The notes under the pieces: generated by a model
The model's input: the letters and a program-made list of their open reading frames with translations, nothing else
What the model was told of the DNA's origin: nothing
The model's database searches: none
Origin: Parelaphostrongylus tenuis
Lineage: Eukaryota; Nematoda; Chromadorea; Rhabditida; Metastrongylidae
Assembly: GCA_019055375.1 (NCBI GenBank)
Contig: JAHQIW010007055.1
Coordinates: 124,001 to 188,000 of the forward strand
Direction of reading: 5' to 3'
Length of the DNA stretch: 64,000 nucleotides
Translations under genes and position numbers: made by a program
In this document: positions 57,601-64,000 of the stretch, piece after piece
How positions within the stretch are numbered: position 1 is the first letter of the stretch
Layout of the letters: the number at the start of each line of letters is the position of its first letter

Positions 57601-60600
57601 GTACTGAAACAAGGAAGATTTGAAATGCACATTCTTTATGCACTTTTTACAATACATATGGTAATTTCCAAAAAAAAACCACAAACTAGTAGGGACGCTG
57701 CGCGCGACCATCCATCCCAAGAACGGCGATCGATTCACGACTATAGCCCACTATGCTTGATGACTATGATTCACGACCTGCTCAAGAAAACCGTCTTGTT
57801 AGGTTTGTCAGGGATTTAGATGCATGGACATCGTGCGAACCGTACTCAGTGTCACAGAAATTTTTCGAGAATGGTCAACGAACATGGAGTACAGCATGTA
57901 GGAGGAATTAGAAAGAAAGAGAGCGGCGTGGGCTGCACTTAAGTCTTTTGAGGAAGCAAAACCACCTCATAAGTCGTCTTTTTCCATACGAATCGCGTGA
58001 GGTTGATATGATTTCTTCAGCATTGTTGGCTAACGTTTTGGTGATTTTGTCTTGTTCAGAGTCAAAAAAGTATTACATAAGTCAAAGTGAATAATTTTTT
58101 TTTGTTGTGTAGCAATACACTGGTAACTTCGCTCATTCATACGCATTACTTTTTCTCTATCTGTGTACAAATTCAACTTTTAGGAACAACGTGTTTTCTG
58201 ACTAGATTCAAAGTTTTAGTAGTCATTCGATAACTCAAATCTTGACAACTTATACGCTTTCTTCTACTTCCAAAAAGCTTTTTTTACTGCGCTGTAGTAA
58301 CAAAGATAAAACTGCGTTCCATACTCAACGTGTTTTTCGTTGAATACAGTTGTTCTTTGAACTATTATTCATCATTTGATAGCTTAAATGTCGAAGATTC
58401 CAGTGGTCACTTGATTATAAAAAGGAATTGTTAGTGCGTTGTAACAAATGAAAGGTCTTGGGTTTCACATTCGGCTCGCAGTTTCATCGCTTTAAGTGTG
58501 TGAGAGTGGCTGTGTATCATTCGTGTGATTGACTGATCACACAGTGCGATTCACACGTAGCGCAGAATTTTTGCCACTAATTTCAAAGTTCTGCCCGCCT
58601 CGACAGAATCCATAGCAAGATTTGTGTCTCTGATACTCCAAGATTGTCTCTACACGTTGATAAGCTTTTCGTGCATAGGCTTAGGCTTAGAATTAGACGC
58701 GGATTTATTTGACAGAATAAGAGGATAATGAAAATCCTAAGCTCGCAAAGGAATAGAACAGAGGTCCTTATACAAAAACAATACAAAAAACTAGCGATTT
58801 CTGCGAAACGAAAAAATTTCTTAATTAAATAATAAAGTTACGCGTGAAAGCGCGCCGAGTGTGAAATATATTTTGTATTTCCGCGAGTCAAGCTATCAAT
58901 TCACCACTGAAATTCTGAAAAAACACATAACACGTTGCGCATAAGCCCGAAGCATTAGCCCAAAGGGCTGAAAATGAGCACAGATGACGGTAAAGTACCA
59001 ACGACTTTGAGGAAGGCGAAATCACCAAAACAAAGCCATCGTATTTGTACAAAATATAGCAATGTCACGCAGGTTTTTTTAAAGAAAGTGTGATCATGAG
59101 TTTTAAATCCTTTAGTTAGTCGCAAGATAATTATTGACCTTTCAGGTCGAGGTTCAAAAAGAGTTGGTCTTTGATTTATCAAGAAAGTCACAGACCAATA
59201 CGAGGAGAGGATTAAAAACGCATGATCACCCTTTCTAATTGAAACACATCTCCGTACTCTGTCATCCACTGGACAAGTTGGCTGACAATCCAAAAGAATA
59301 CTCGAAATCTCTAGTATTTACTGCATTCTTTACTAAGTACCTAAGTATATATGATACATAATAACACTGCGAAAAATGCAAAAAATACTAGAAATTTTAA
59401 GTACTAGTTAGTGCAAAGGCTATCAGCTCAACTGGGTTTATAAAGCGAAATCGCATACCCGACCAAACCTATAAGAGATTGGTGGCTGATAGCTAAGAAT
59501 AAGTAGGCGCAAATGTGCCTTGGTAGTGTAGTGGTGGAGCACGCGTCTCCGGATAGGATGAAACGCGGGTTCGATTCCCTCCTGAGGCCGTGCTTTTGCT
59601 CACCACTCAATTCTCTTAGGTACTCCAAAATAATATTGTGCATAACTTTCCGTATTCAGGAGATTACATACGATGATGAAACACTGAAGAACTCGTTACA
59701 TGATGAAAGGAAGAGGTGACAGGGAAAAAAGATTTTGAAGAGAGCTTCATTAAAATCCAGGCGCCCTAGTACGATCACCTACCTGTTGGGCAGAATAGTT
59801 CGTACTAATTCCGCTATCTGCGTCGTTTCTCTAGCCTGATATCGGCATCAATATCTCAGCTCAACTCCAAATATCAAAAACTTGTGATAGGAAGGATTAA
59901 ACCCTTTCCATCCGCACCTAGGAATGTCTCTCTCATTACGATAAGCTGTGCTTCTTCAGTCTAAGGCCAAAGTGAATGGGCAAGGCTATCACTGTCAATT
60001 CCTGACAACAGCGTTGATACTATTGACTTCATTAGCTCAAGTTATCCCCTAATTTGAGGCCCGTTTGAAAATGTCTGATCGTGAATGCTTTTTATGCTGA
60101 ATGGAGGAGATACGGTTGTGCAGTGGATTTTTCACTTAGCGTTATTTTCTGCGCTAAATCTCTGACTCACCGTATTCGTTGAAATCGCCGAATAAACACT
60201 TGTTCCGGGTGAGACACTGATTCCTTCGGAAACCAAATATGGAATTGTATCCGGTGTATGAACATAATATCGATAGCCGTTCTCGAAAGCATTGGAAAAT
60301 ATTGGATCGGAATCATCTGAACGAATTAATGTATAGTCTCTTGTTCAAAATTTTATCGTGAATTATTTGAACTCTTTGCTTCATCTGGCAGATTAATCTG
60401 TTTACGCTGGTTGAACATTTCTATTTGTTTCTTTGGTAACCATTGCAGTAAATTCTTAATTATTTGTAGCATGACTTTTAACCATTCCAACCTCCACTTC
60501 CTGCAAATTGCTCTTCCATATGTGCGTCAAGAATTATTTGAAGTCTGAAATCAAGTTCTTTACTAGTACTAGTCTTCATGTAGCTTCGTTTTAAGCGTAT

Positions 60601-60896
60601 TTCTACAAAAGCTCCGGAGTTTTCCAGTCATCTAATACTTAGCACAGTTATCACAATCAATAAAAATGCATGACGACATGTAGAAATTCATCAGTTAACT
60701 CAACATTCTTTCGTATCACTTCACAAACCCTGCATTCACGCCGGCTACTGTCTGCTTTTGCATCCATTCACGAGCTTTTCGCATGTCCAAGGAGTGACAC
60801 TTGCCGAGATTCGTTAAGATTGGTTTCATAAACTTGCAGCAGTCGAACTGCCGACCTCCAAACGAACATAGTTTCAATGCTTCCGTACAATCGAAC
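35154..60896 (-). CDS. DEG/ENaC-family cation channel subunit, multi-exon gene
   Basis: Nine exons in transcript order: 60729-60896, 60171-60339, 57496-57603, 53266-53323, 52956-53024, 44846-45002, 43833-43924, 40593-40738 and 35154-35348. All eight junctions are phase-compatible, giving about 386 residues without a stop. Family hallmarks appear in order: [11 protein letters not shown]...[23 protein letters not shown]...[24 protein letters not shown]; a CQDCKIEC block with [45 protein letters not shown] (pore and second membrane segment); and a basic KKKREK tail. The product should be a plasma-membrane sodium/cation channel subunit. The N-terminus with the first membrane segment and HG gating motif is not in the exons found. 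The last three introns, and the one holding an RTE, are long. The subfamily is not determined. It is clearly a worm DEG/ENaC, but no ortholog symbol can be given. Confidence 0.92.
35349..36767. other. Last channel intron, left part
   Basis: No gene and no clear repeat seen. Confidence 0.4.
36768..37546 (-). mobile_element. Internally deleted mariner element
   Basis: Terminal repeats built around GAGCAAAAAGTT (36778) and AACTTTTTGCTTG (37525) are inverted. On the minus strand the right half encodes the helix-turn-helix ([20 protein letters not shown]). The left half encodes the transposase tail ([19 protein letters not shown]). The catalytic core between them is missing. It lies in the last channel intron. 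Confidence 0.7.
37741..38085 (+). repeat. Single ~323-bp hammerhead repeat unit with direct-repeat edges
   Basis: AATGAAAGGATCTAT occurs at 37741 and again at 38064, so the block is one complete unit plus the start of a second, 323 bp apart. This is what a tandem array trimmed to one copy would leave. It lies in the last channel intron. Confidence 0.82.
37974..38016 (+). ncRNA. Hammerhead-like ribozyme motif, intact core
   Basis: GCCCGG, CTGATGA, GTCT-GTAA-GGAC, GAAA, ACACGTGT, GTC, TCGGGC, in that order over 43 nt. Stem I has six pairs (one G-U), stem II four with a GNRA loop. It is one of the two cleanest copies in the window. Confidence 0.78.
38990..39100 (+). repeat. tRNA-derived SINE head
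   Basis: TCGGTAGTGCAACGGTTCAGC and GTGTTCGAATCTCGGC look like tRNA A and B boxes. The cloverleaf is too degraded to call a tRNA gene. Confidence 0.5.
39323..39365 (-). ncRNA. Degraded hammerhead-like motif
   Basis: Stem I GTGCTA/TAGCAC and CGAAACACGTGTC are preserved, but the core CTTATAA is not catalytic. Judged a relic. Confidence 0.4.
39764..39806 (+). ncRNA. Degraded hammerhead-like motif
   Basis: GTGCTA, CTAGTGA, GGAAACACGTGTC, TAGCGC in order. The first core segment is mutated. It is the partner of the motif at 39323. Confidence 0.4.
40593..40738 (-). CDS. Channel exon: pore and second membrane segment
   Basis: Forty-eight residues, starting [20 protein letters not shown]. The G-x-S-like selectivity position (GMS) and the hydrophobic helix are typical of DEG/ENaC second membrane segments. 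The basic cytoplasmic run [16 protein letters not shown] follows. The acceptor is GTTTTAG and the donor AAA|GTAAGC. Confidence 0.95.
41040..41530. repeat. Dispersed repeat, GCGCTGTAG family
   Basis: It carries AGCGCTGCAGCATTTAAAAT..., AAATTATGTTTTACACGCGC and AGTAATCATTCGAAAGC. The same elements recur at 42.47-43.26, 53.74-54.0, 54.56-54.7, 58.2-58.96 and 61.62-61.95 kb, mostly in channel introns. Both orientations occur. No coding capacity; probably an old MITE. Confidence 0.6.
41690..42400 (-). mobile_element. Second RTE-like family, reverse-transcriptase C-terminal fragment
   Basis: The minus strand encodes [30 protein letters not shown] and [20 protein letters not shown]. This is the region after the catalytic Asp pair in RTE-type reverse transcriptases. 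[17 protein letters not shown], like the C-terminal gag-knuckle-less tail, follows in a shifted frame. It is too diverged from copies 1 and 2 to be the same family. Confidence 0.7.
42470..43360. repeat. Dispersed repeat, GCGCTGTAG family, several copies
   Basis: Three imperfect copies in a row with AAAATTATGTTTAACAC, CATTCGATAGCG and TGAAAAAACT-type sequence. They contain no gene. Confidence 0.55.
43833..43924 (-). CDS. Channel exon: VNVFFRDM strand
   Basis: Thirty residues, [20 protein letters not shown] then [10 protein letters not shown]. This is the strand that leads into the pore. The acceptor is GATTAAG and the donor A|GTGAGT. The single A joins GT of the next exon to give the serine of LSDIGG. 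Confidence 0.92.
43925..44845. other. Channel intron, no feature seen
   Basis: A 62-residue minus frame at 44678-44866 is the intronic continuation past the 44846 donor. Nothing else is recognised. Confidence 0.45.
44846..45002 (-). CDS. Channel exon: CxxC-x-x-x-C block and SHGALKWL
   Basis: Fifty-one residues including [20 protein letters not shown] and [13 protein letters not shown]. This corresponds to the C-x-C-x-x-P-C ... Y ... S region before the second membrane segment. The acceptor is TACTTCCAG and the donor CG|GTCAGT. The preceding intron is about 8 kb and carries RTE copy 2. Confidence 0.9.
46180..46460 (-). mobile_element. Penelope-like fragment
   Basis: Sequence such as GAAGCAGTCATATAAGCG and CTGACGCCTCATAG corresponds to 15990-16140 of the minus Penelope copy, the junction between reverse transcriptase and endonuclease. 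It is a remnant only. Confidence 0.5.
46470..46545. repeat. TA microsatellite
   Basis: ATATATACACACTATATATA-type repeats in a channel intron. Confidence 0.85.
46555..46740. repeat. SINE-like tRNA-related fragment
   Basis: CCGGGACTCAAACCCGCATT is a reversed B box, and GGGACGCGTGCTTAAC is the rest of the tRNA-like part. Related to SINE family 2. Confidence 0.4.
47250..47440 (+). mobile_element. Penelope-like 3' end fragment
   Basis: It matches the 19.24-19.38 kb end of the + Penelope copy (GATTGAAATCTAGGT and onward) and carries a diverged hammerhead-like core at 47383-47415. A related, weaker piece lies at 45480-45850. Confidence 0.45.
47545..47575. repeat. TA microsatellite
   Basis: An uninterrupted TA run just upstream of the Tc1-like remnant. 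Confidence 0.85.
47690..48340 (+). mobile_element. Tc1/mariner-superfamily transposase remnant
   Basis: Broken + frames read [32 protein letters not shown] and TLTRAWDEI. These correspond to the GVS...G region, the second Asp block and the third catalytic block of a Tc1-like enzyme. Multiple stops are present. It lies in a channel intron beside a TA microsatellite. Confidence 0.65.
48498..48676. repeat. TA microsatellite at RTE copy 2 insertion site
   Basis: TA repeats interspersed with TATGCATTTACA end right at the RTE 5' end. RTE elements often land in AT-rich targets. Confidence 0.85.
48686..52038 (+). mobile_element. RTE-type non-LTR retrotransposon, copy 2, near full length
   Basis: It lies in a channel-gene intron, antisense to the gene. 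It is flanked by ATATTCAAT at 48677-48685 and 52039-52047 and sits against an AT microsatellite. It has the same 5' end (CCACGGACCTCCC) and the same GATACAGGT tail as copy 1. The coding region is broken in several places: a deletion near 49600, a stop near 49690, TGA at 50648 and TAA at 50873. It is therefore older or less constrained than copy 1. Confidence 0.93.
48994..49641 (+). pseudogene. RTE copy 2 endonuclease fragment
   Basis: The frame starts [20 protein letters not shown] and contains the endonuclease start [11 protein letters not shown] and the DLEKFFRED region. It loses frame where copy 1 reads VGDFNAKIG. The rest of the endonuclease resumes at 49721 in another frame. Confidence 0.85.
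49721..52068 (+). pseudogene. RTE copy 2 endonuclease end and reverse transcriptase (broken)
   Basis: Successive frames 49721-50356, 50334-50651, 50633-50875, 50942-51409 and 51388-52068 together cover [24 protein letters not shown], the fingers, [10 protein letters not shown] and the C-terminal [10 protein letters not shown] block. Each break is a short indel or nonsense change relative to copy 1, so this copy is inactive. Confidence 0.87.
52956..53024 (-). CDS. Channel exon: FPMCTPYQT segment
   Basis: It encodes [20 protein letters not shown] plus two residues, the segment after the CGC motif. The acceptor is TATTTCAG and the donor ATG|GTAAGA. The phases (one base in, one base out) fit both neighbours. 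A longer open frame on the opposite strand is considered a shadow. Confidence 0.85.
53266..53323 (-). CDS. Channel exon: CGC motif
   Basis: Nineteen residues, [19 protein letters not shown], carrying the signature C-G-C-x-P-F. It is too short to stand out as an open frame, but it continues CGSLCK in phase. The donor is T|GTGAGT. The acceptor is TTTAAG, with A rather than C before AG. Confidence 0.88.
53740..54720. repeat. Dispersed repeat, GCGCTGTAG family, several copies
   Basis: AGTAGTCATTCGATAGCTTA, GATGCGCTGTAGCGG and TGTGAGGCATAATTTTAT recur in both orientations. Part of a channel intron. Confidence 0.5.
55400..55444 (-). ncRNA. Hammerhead-like motif, CTGATGA kept
   Basis: CTGATGA, stem II GTTGCAAGGCC, then AAAACACATGTA. 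The G of GAAA is replaced and stem I is short, so activity is doubtful. Confidence 0.4.
55863..55907 (+). ncRNA. Hammerhead-like motif, core mutated
   Basis: GTGACGA, stem II, GGCGAAACACGTGTA in order. Partner of the motif at 55400. The first core base has changed from C to G. Confidence 0.4.
56340..56830. repeat. Foldback MITE, family A
   Basis: The longest copy. The left arm has GTATACAACTTGCCTATACT. The right arm has AAGCGAATTTGTTCCTA and AAACAAGTTGCATATC. It lies in a channel intron. Confidence 0.72.
57496..57603 (-). CDS. Channel exon: GNCSDEWP segment
   Basis: Thirty-six residues, starting [17 protein letters not shown] and ending INCGSLCK. This corresponds to the family's Y-G-x-C ... 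YS-x-x-x-C-x-x-x-C block. The acceptor is TTGTTTCAG and the donor AAG|GTAAGA, phase 0 at both ends. Confidence 0.92.
57700..58010 (+). mobile_element. RTE-like remnant
   Basis: The frames contain [18 protein letters not shown], resembling the reverse-transcriptase [14 protein letters not shown] block. Further on comes [18 protein letters not shown], resembling the LNRRRRAAWAAF segment. The middle is deleted. It lies in a channel-gene intron. Confidence 0.55.
58190..58960. repeat. Dispersed repeat, GCGCTGTAG family, several copies
   Basis: AGTAGTCATTCGATAACTCA, TTTACTGCGCTGTAGTAACA and related pieces recur. Intronic in the channel gene. Confidence 0.55.
59415..59645 (+). repeat. tRNA-derived SINE, family 2
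   Basis: It starts with CAGCTCAACTGGGTTTA, then carries TGGTAGTGTAGTGGTGGAGC and GCGGGTTCGATTCCCTC. The tRNA-like head is the best preserved in the window, but the D and T stems do not pair well enough for a functional tRNA. Confidence 0.6.
60171..60339 (-). CDS. Channel exon: beta-strand core
   Basis: It contains [20 protein letters not shown] and SPGTSVYS, the family's G-h-x-V-x-I-H...P...PG-T region. The donor is ACG|GTGAGT. The start is taken at acceptor AACAAG because this matches the two bases left by the previous exon. The more usual TTCAG at 60317 would produce a stop. Confidence 0.82.
60729..60896 (-). CDS. Channel exon: first extracellular cysteines
   Basis: It encodes [20 protein letters not shown] followed by [18 protein letters not shown] and an amphipathic stretch. 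The pattern matches the family's C-x-F-x-G-x-x-C and T-x-x-G-x-C-h motifs. The acceptor is TTTATAG and the donor GG|GTTTGT. Two bases must come from an unseen upstream exon, so this is not the first coding exon. Confidence 0.88.
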
Positions 60897-62159
60897 CTAT
60901 AAACCTTTTCAATGAGTTATGCACAAGTACAGCAATGATCTGTGCCCACTTTTGTGGTATAAAAAACCCGCGGAGCTTGAGAGGTGAGAATAAGGATTGT
61001 GCGTAATTATAATGATTAGAGGTGTCCTGGCCGCGTTTTGGGCCACCTTTCATGGCACGTTGCGTCCCCAGGTTGCTAACATATTCTAATCTACCAAAAG
61101 TTATCCAAACCACAGAAACTGATGATTAATTTGGTAAAGAGCTTGGAAAGCTCTACCATAGCTATCTCAAGAAATCATAATCTAGTCGACAAAATTAAAC
61201 GACGTCCACTAGTATTGCAGACAATTTCCACATGTATTTAGCGAGTTTGCAAACACATGTGAACAGCGTTGTGAATGATGATTAAAAAGAAACGAAGCTA
61301 ATTAAGGAAGTGCTGGGATCACACAACATGTAAAAGTTGGTTTCATACGTATACACAACGTCGTAAAATTTATAGACTTTTGATGAGGTGATTGAAAATT
61401 GATTCAGCTTATTCAGTGACTTAAGATGCTCTGTCAATGACAAGTTCCGGGTTCTATACAATTCATTCTGGGTCTGATTGATTTACTTCCTAACTGAGCG
61501 AAAAGATTATGATTGATCACTGAATATAATTCTAACGAATCAACCGTGTGGTCGACATTGGGGTTGAAAAAAGGTGGAACAAGGGTACTATATACTGGCA
61601 GTTTTTGTAAAGCGATAACAACATGATACTTTTCCGTTATTAAAGAGCATTGCTTTATTTTGCTGTGCAGAAATTTTAGCTAGACTTTCAATAAACATCC
61701 GGAAGCTTGAGATTCGATGATTCAAGAATATCCTTAGTTTTGAAAAGGTTTTCTCAAAGTGTTGTAACAAGGAACATATATTCTCACACACGTCGTGTGA
61801 TATCGCGCATAGTTTCGTTATTTACTTGGAGATTTTTCGCCGTTCCATAGAGGTTCTAGGCTTATTGTATTTTCTGTATAGAATAAACATTGTTCTGTTA
61901 TTTCGCAGGCTTGAGTTTCTTGTTTTCATTCTAAATTGCCAGATAAACCGCTTAAGCCTTAGCCTAAGTAGCGTGTGCCTTTGCTTGGAAAGCATTTGAT
62001 CTTATAGAGGAAATCCTGGTGTATCAGAGTTAATGTTTCATCTGAGGTTTTTTTCCAAGCGAGAAAACCATAAATTCGACTCGTTGAGTCCCACTTTTAT
62101 TTTCTACGCCGCAGACGGCACGACCGGGCGGAGAGCATGCGAATTAGAATGACAATGTG
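60897..62159. other. Upstream of the first visible channel exon
   Basis: The exon with the first membrane segment was looked for on the minus strand here and was not found. The dispersed repeat at 61.6-62.0 kb is the only feature. Confidence 0.4.
61600..61990. repeat. Dispersed repeat, GCGCTGTAG family
   Basis: It shares GTTTTGAAAAGG, CACACACGTCGTGTGA-type and TTAGCCTAAGTA sequence with the copies above. No gene is seen. Confidence 0.45.
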
Positions 62160-62273
62160 TTGTATTATACTTTTATTTTGAGTGCTTTATTAAGACCACG
62201 CTCAAATTTCAATTGATCCTTTCATTACTATTTGAGCCAACTTGTCATGTGGTCTGGTAAGGGCTCTTGTACA

Positions 62274-62316
62274 GCCCGATGCACGTGTTTCGTCCTTACA
62301 GACTCGTCAGTCGAGC
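62274..62316 (-). ncRNA. Diverged hammerhead-like motif
   Basis: The core is CTGACGA, stem II and GAAA are intact, but the cleavage end reads ACACGTGCA instead of ACACGTGTC. Probably inactive. Confidence 0.5.
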
Positions 62317-62886
62317 AGAACCCGTCGTCTTTCGATATTTTTGTGTTCAGTTCTCTAGAGAGCTCTACTCCCTTGCAGAGAGTCATCGGAGACGAACGTT
62401 TTACACTCTATGTCAAGTGAAATTTTCACCTAACACGGAGTGTTGCGCACTCGATTGCTTTTTGGCTGGTATTTTTATCATATTATGCCTTTATTTCGAG
62501 TGCTTTATTAGAACCACGCTCAAATTTTAATAGATCCTGTCATTATTATTTGAGCCAACTTGTCATGTGGTCTGGTAAGGGCTCTTGTACAGCCCGATAC
62601 ACGCGTTTCGTCCTTACAGACTTACAGGCATCAGTCTATTAAAATTCTATTAAAAGCTATTGAAGGATCTATTGAAATTTGAGCGTGGTTTTAATAAAGC
62701 ACTCGAAATAAAGGTATAATATGATAGAAATACCAGCCAACGAACAATCGAGTGCGCAAACACTCTGTGTTAGGTGAAAATTTCACTTGACATAGAGTGT
62801 AAAACGTTCGTCTTCGATGACTCTCTGTAAGGGAGCAGAGCTCCCGAGAGAACTGGCTATAAAAATATTGAAAGACGACGGGTTCT

Positions 62887-62929
62887 GGCCGACTGACGAG
62901 TTTGTAAGGACGAAACACGTGTATCGGGC
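62887..62929 (+). ncRNA. Diverged hammerhead-like motif
   Basis: The core is CTGACGA, stem II GTTTGTAAGGAC, GAAA, ACACGTGT and cleavage triplet GTA. Stem I is reduced to about four pairs next to the core. Confidence 0.5.
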
Positions 62930-62990
62930 TATACAAGAGCCCTTATCAGGCCACATGACAAGCTGGCTCAAATAATAATGAAAGTACAAT

Positions 62991-64000
62991 GTGTTAGTTT
63001 TCTTGTGAAATGCGGAATTTTTTCACAGTCAAGGAGAGTTCAATCGTCAGCAAATTATACCATATGATAAAGCAGACTTCGCTATAGACGCACGCTGGAA
63101 CATTATAAAAAGGTGAGTTCTTTGTCATAAATGATACTGCACATTGCAATGTGATGCCACTTCGACGATAAGACTCAACAATTTCCCGAGAATTGTACTA
63201 CAGTAGTTGGAACCTCAATAAAATCTTAGATGATACCTTGTCCTATTGTGTTATAGGTGACGCTTTATAAAATTCGCTCATACTCTGCTATGAACGCTAA
63301 TCGTCACCTGCAACCTTTGTCACTGCTTGTGCGCACCGATTTTACGTTCTCTATATATTTCACTGCTATCGTGACCAAGTCCATCTATGTACAAAAACCT
63401 CTTACATAAAAGTTTTTTCACGAAGTCGTAATTGAGAGCAGACGTGTTTCCCAAATACATTCACACAACTTCTTTGGAAGAAATATGGAGAAAGAGTTTG
63501 AAATGTGTTGATTTCCCATCTATGAATTTTCCCATTGAAAGGTATGAATTTATAGGAAATTTAGGCGTTATTTTTACAGTGAATACATTTATATGAGTTC
63601 CTCCACTGGCGATCCATTATCGCGTCAAGATTTGCTTGCATTTCAAATTTTACTATTGATATCAAAAAAAACTTCCGTTGGAGAGTAGAAACAGCGCACT
63701 CCGAAAGCAAAGCGTTCATTTGTTCGTTAGTAAAACGTAGTATAGATGTCATTACACAAAAGAATATTGCTGTCGAAATAAACATTTCTCTAGCTATCAA
63801 AGAGTTCGAGAGACACAGACTAGAAGAAGAAAAATGTTATCGGAATTTTGGAAATTCGTTACCCCAGAAGTCGTGCTGTTTTCTCGTTGAAATTTGAGAA
63901 AATTATAGATGTACGGGCGTTCTTTATACGAAAAATAAACCATTACATAAGTGTATTTCATAAAACTTCTCCAATGAAGAATGTCGCCTCAGAATCCTAG
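62991..64000. other. No gene seen
   Basis: AT-rich. A 79-residue minus frame at 63561-63800 has no recognised domain and does not resemble the missing channel N-terminus. Confidence 0.4.

Larger units (their letters stand above)
62160..62990. repeat. Tandem plus inverted hammerhead repeat units
   Basis: GTGCTTTATTA-type sequence recurs at 62182 and 62500, giving a direct repeat of 318 bp. The second unit breaks off near 62630, and an inverted unit follows at 62655-62985. Two units carry recognisable hammerhead motifs, and the truncated one has lost its core. Confidence 0.82.

Noticed and set aside
59515..59592. Possible functional tRNA gene.
   Set aside because: The acceptor stem can pair, but the T and D stems do not, and the block is part of a repeated SINE family.

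Overview
The window looks like nuclear DNA from a nematode, probably a parasitic strongylid-type worm (inference). It is AT-rich and has small exons split by large introns full of transposons. Two multi-exon genes can be rebuilt exon by exon, with splice sites and reading phases that agree. No prokaryotic, viral or CRISPR feature is apparent.

Gene 1 (+ strand, about 10.4-32 kb) encodes an HNF4-type nuclear hormone receptor. A complete two-finger DNA-binding domain is spread over exons 1-4. An acidic hinge follows, then three ligand-binding-domain exons at 30.6-32.0 kb. I could not find a convincing end of the ligand-binding domain (helices 9-12, AF-2). Gene 2 (- strand, 60.9 down to 35.15 kb) encodes a DEG/ENaC-type sodium channel subunit. 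Nine phase-compatible exons cover the finger/thumb region, the CGC cysteine region, the second membrane segment and a basic/proline-bearing cytoplasmic tail with its stop codon. The first membrane segment was not found and probably lies beyond 64 kb. The two genes are convergent, tail to tail, and separated by about 3 kb.

Most other recognisable sequence is mobile. There are two near-full-length RTE retrotransposons, each with its own target-site duplication, one in an intron of each gene. Several truncated RTE pieces are also present. Two Penelope-like elements lie head to head in receptor intron 3, with GIY-YIG and reverse-transcriptase remnants. Broken mariner/Tc1 elements, two tRNA-derived SINE families, foldback MITEs and AT/CT microsatellites fill much of the rest.

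The most notable signal is a dispersed repeat with a unit of about 320 bp. Each unit carries one hammerhead-ribozyme-like motif (CTGATGA core, GNRA-capped stem II, GAAAC, then a self-complementary ACACGTGT and a GUC cleavage site). Intact or nearly intact copies lie at 2.9, 3.4 and 38.0 kb, with diverged copies at 1.6, 39.3, 39.8, 55.4, 55.9, 62.3 and 62.9 kb. At 62.2-62.6 kb the units are directly repeated with a 318-bp period. A second hammerhead type with a shorter palindromic stem III (ACGT/AACGTT) marks the ends of the Penelope-like elements. Together these suggest a family of retrozyme-like ribozyme repeats in this genome.
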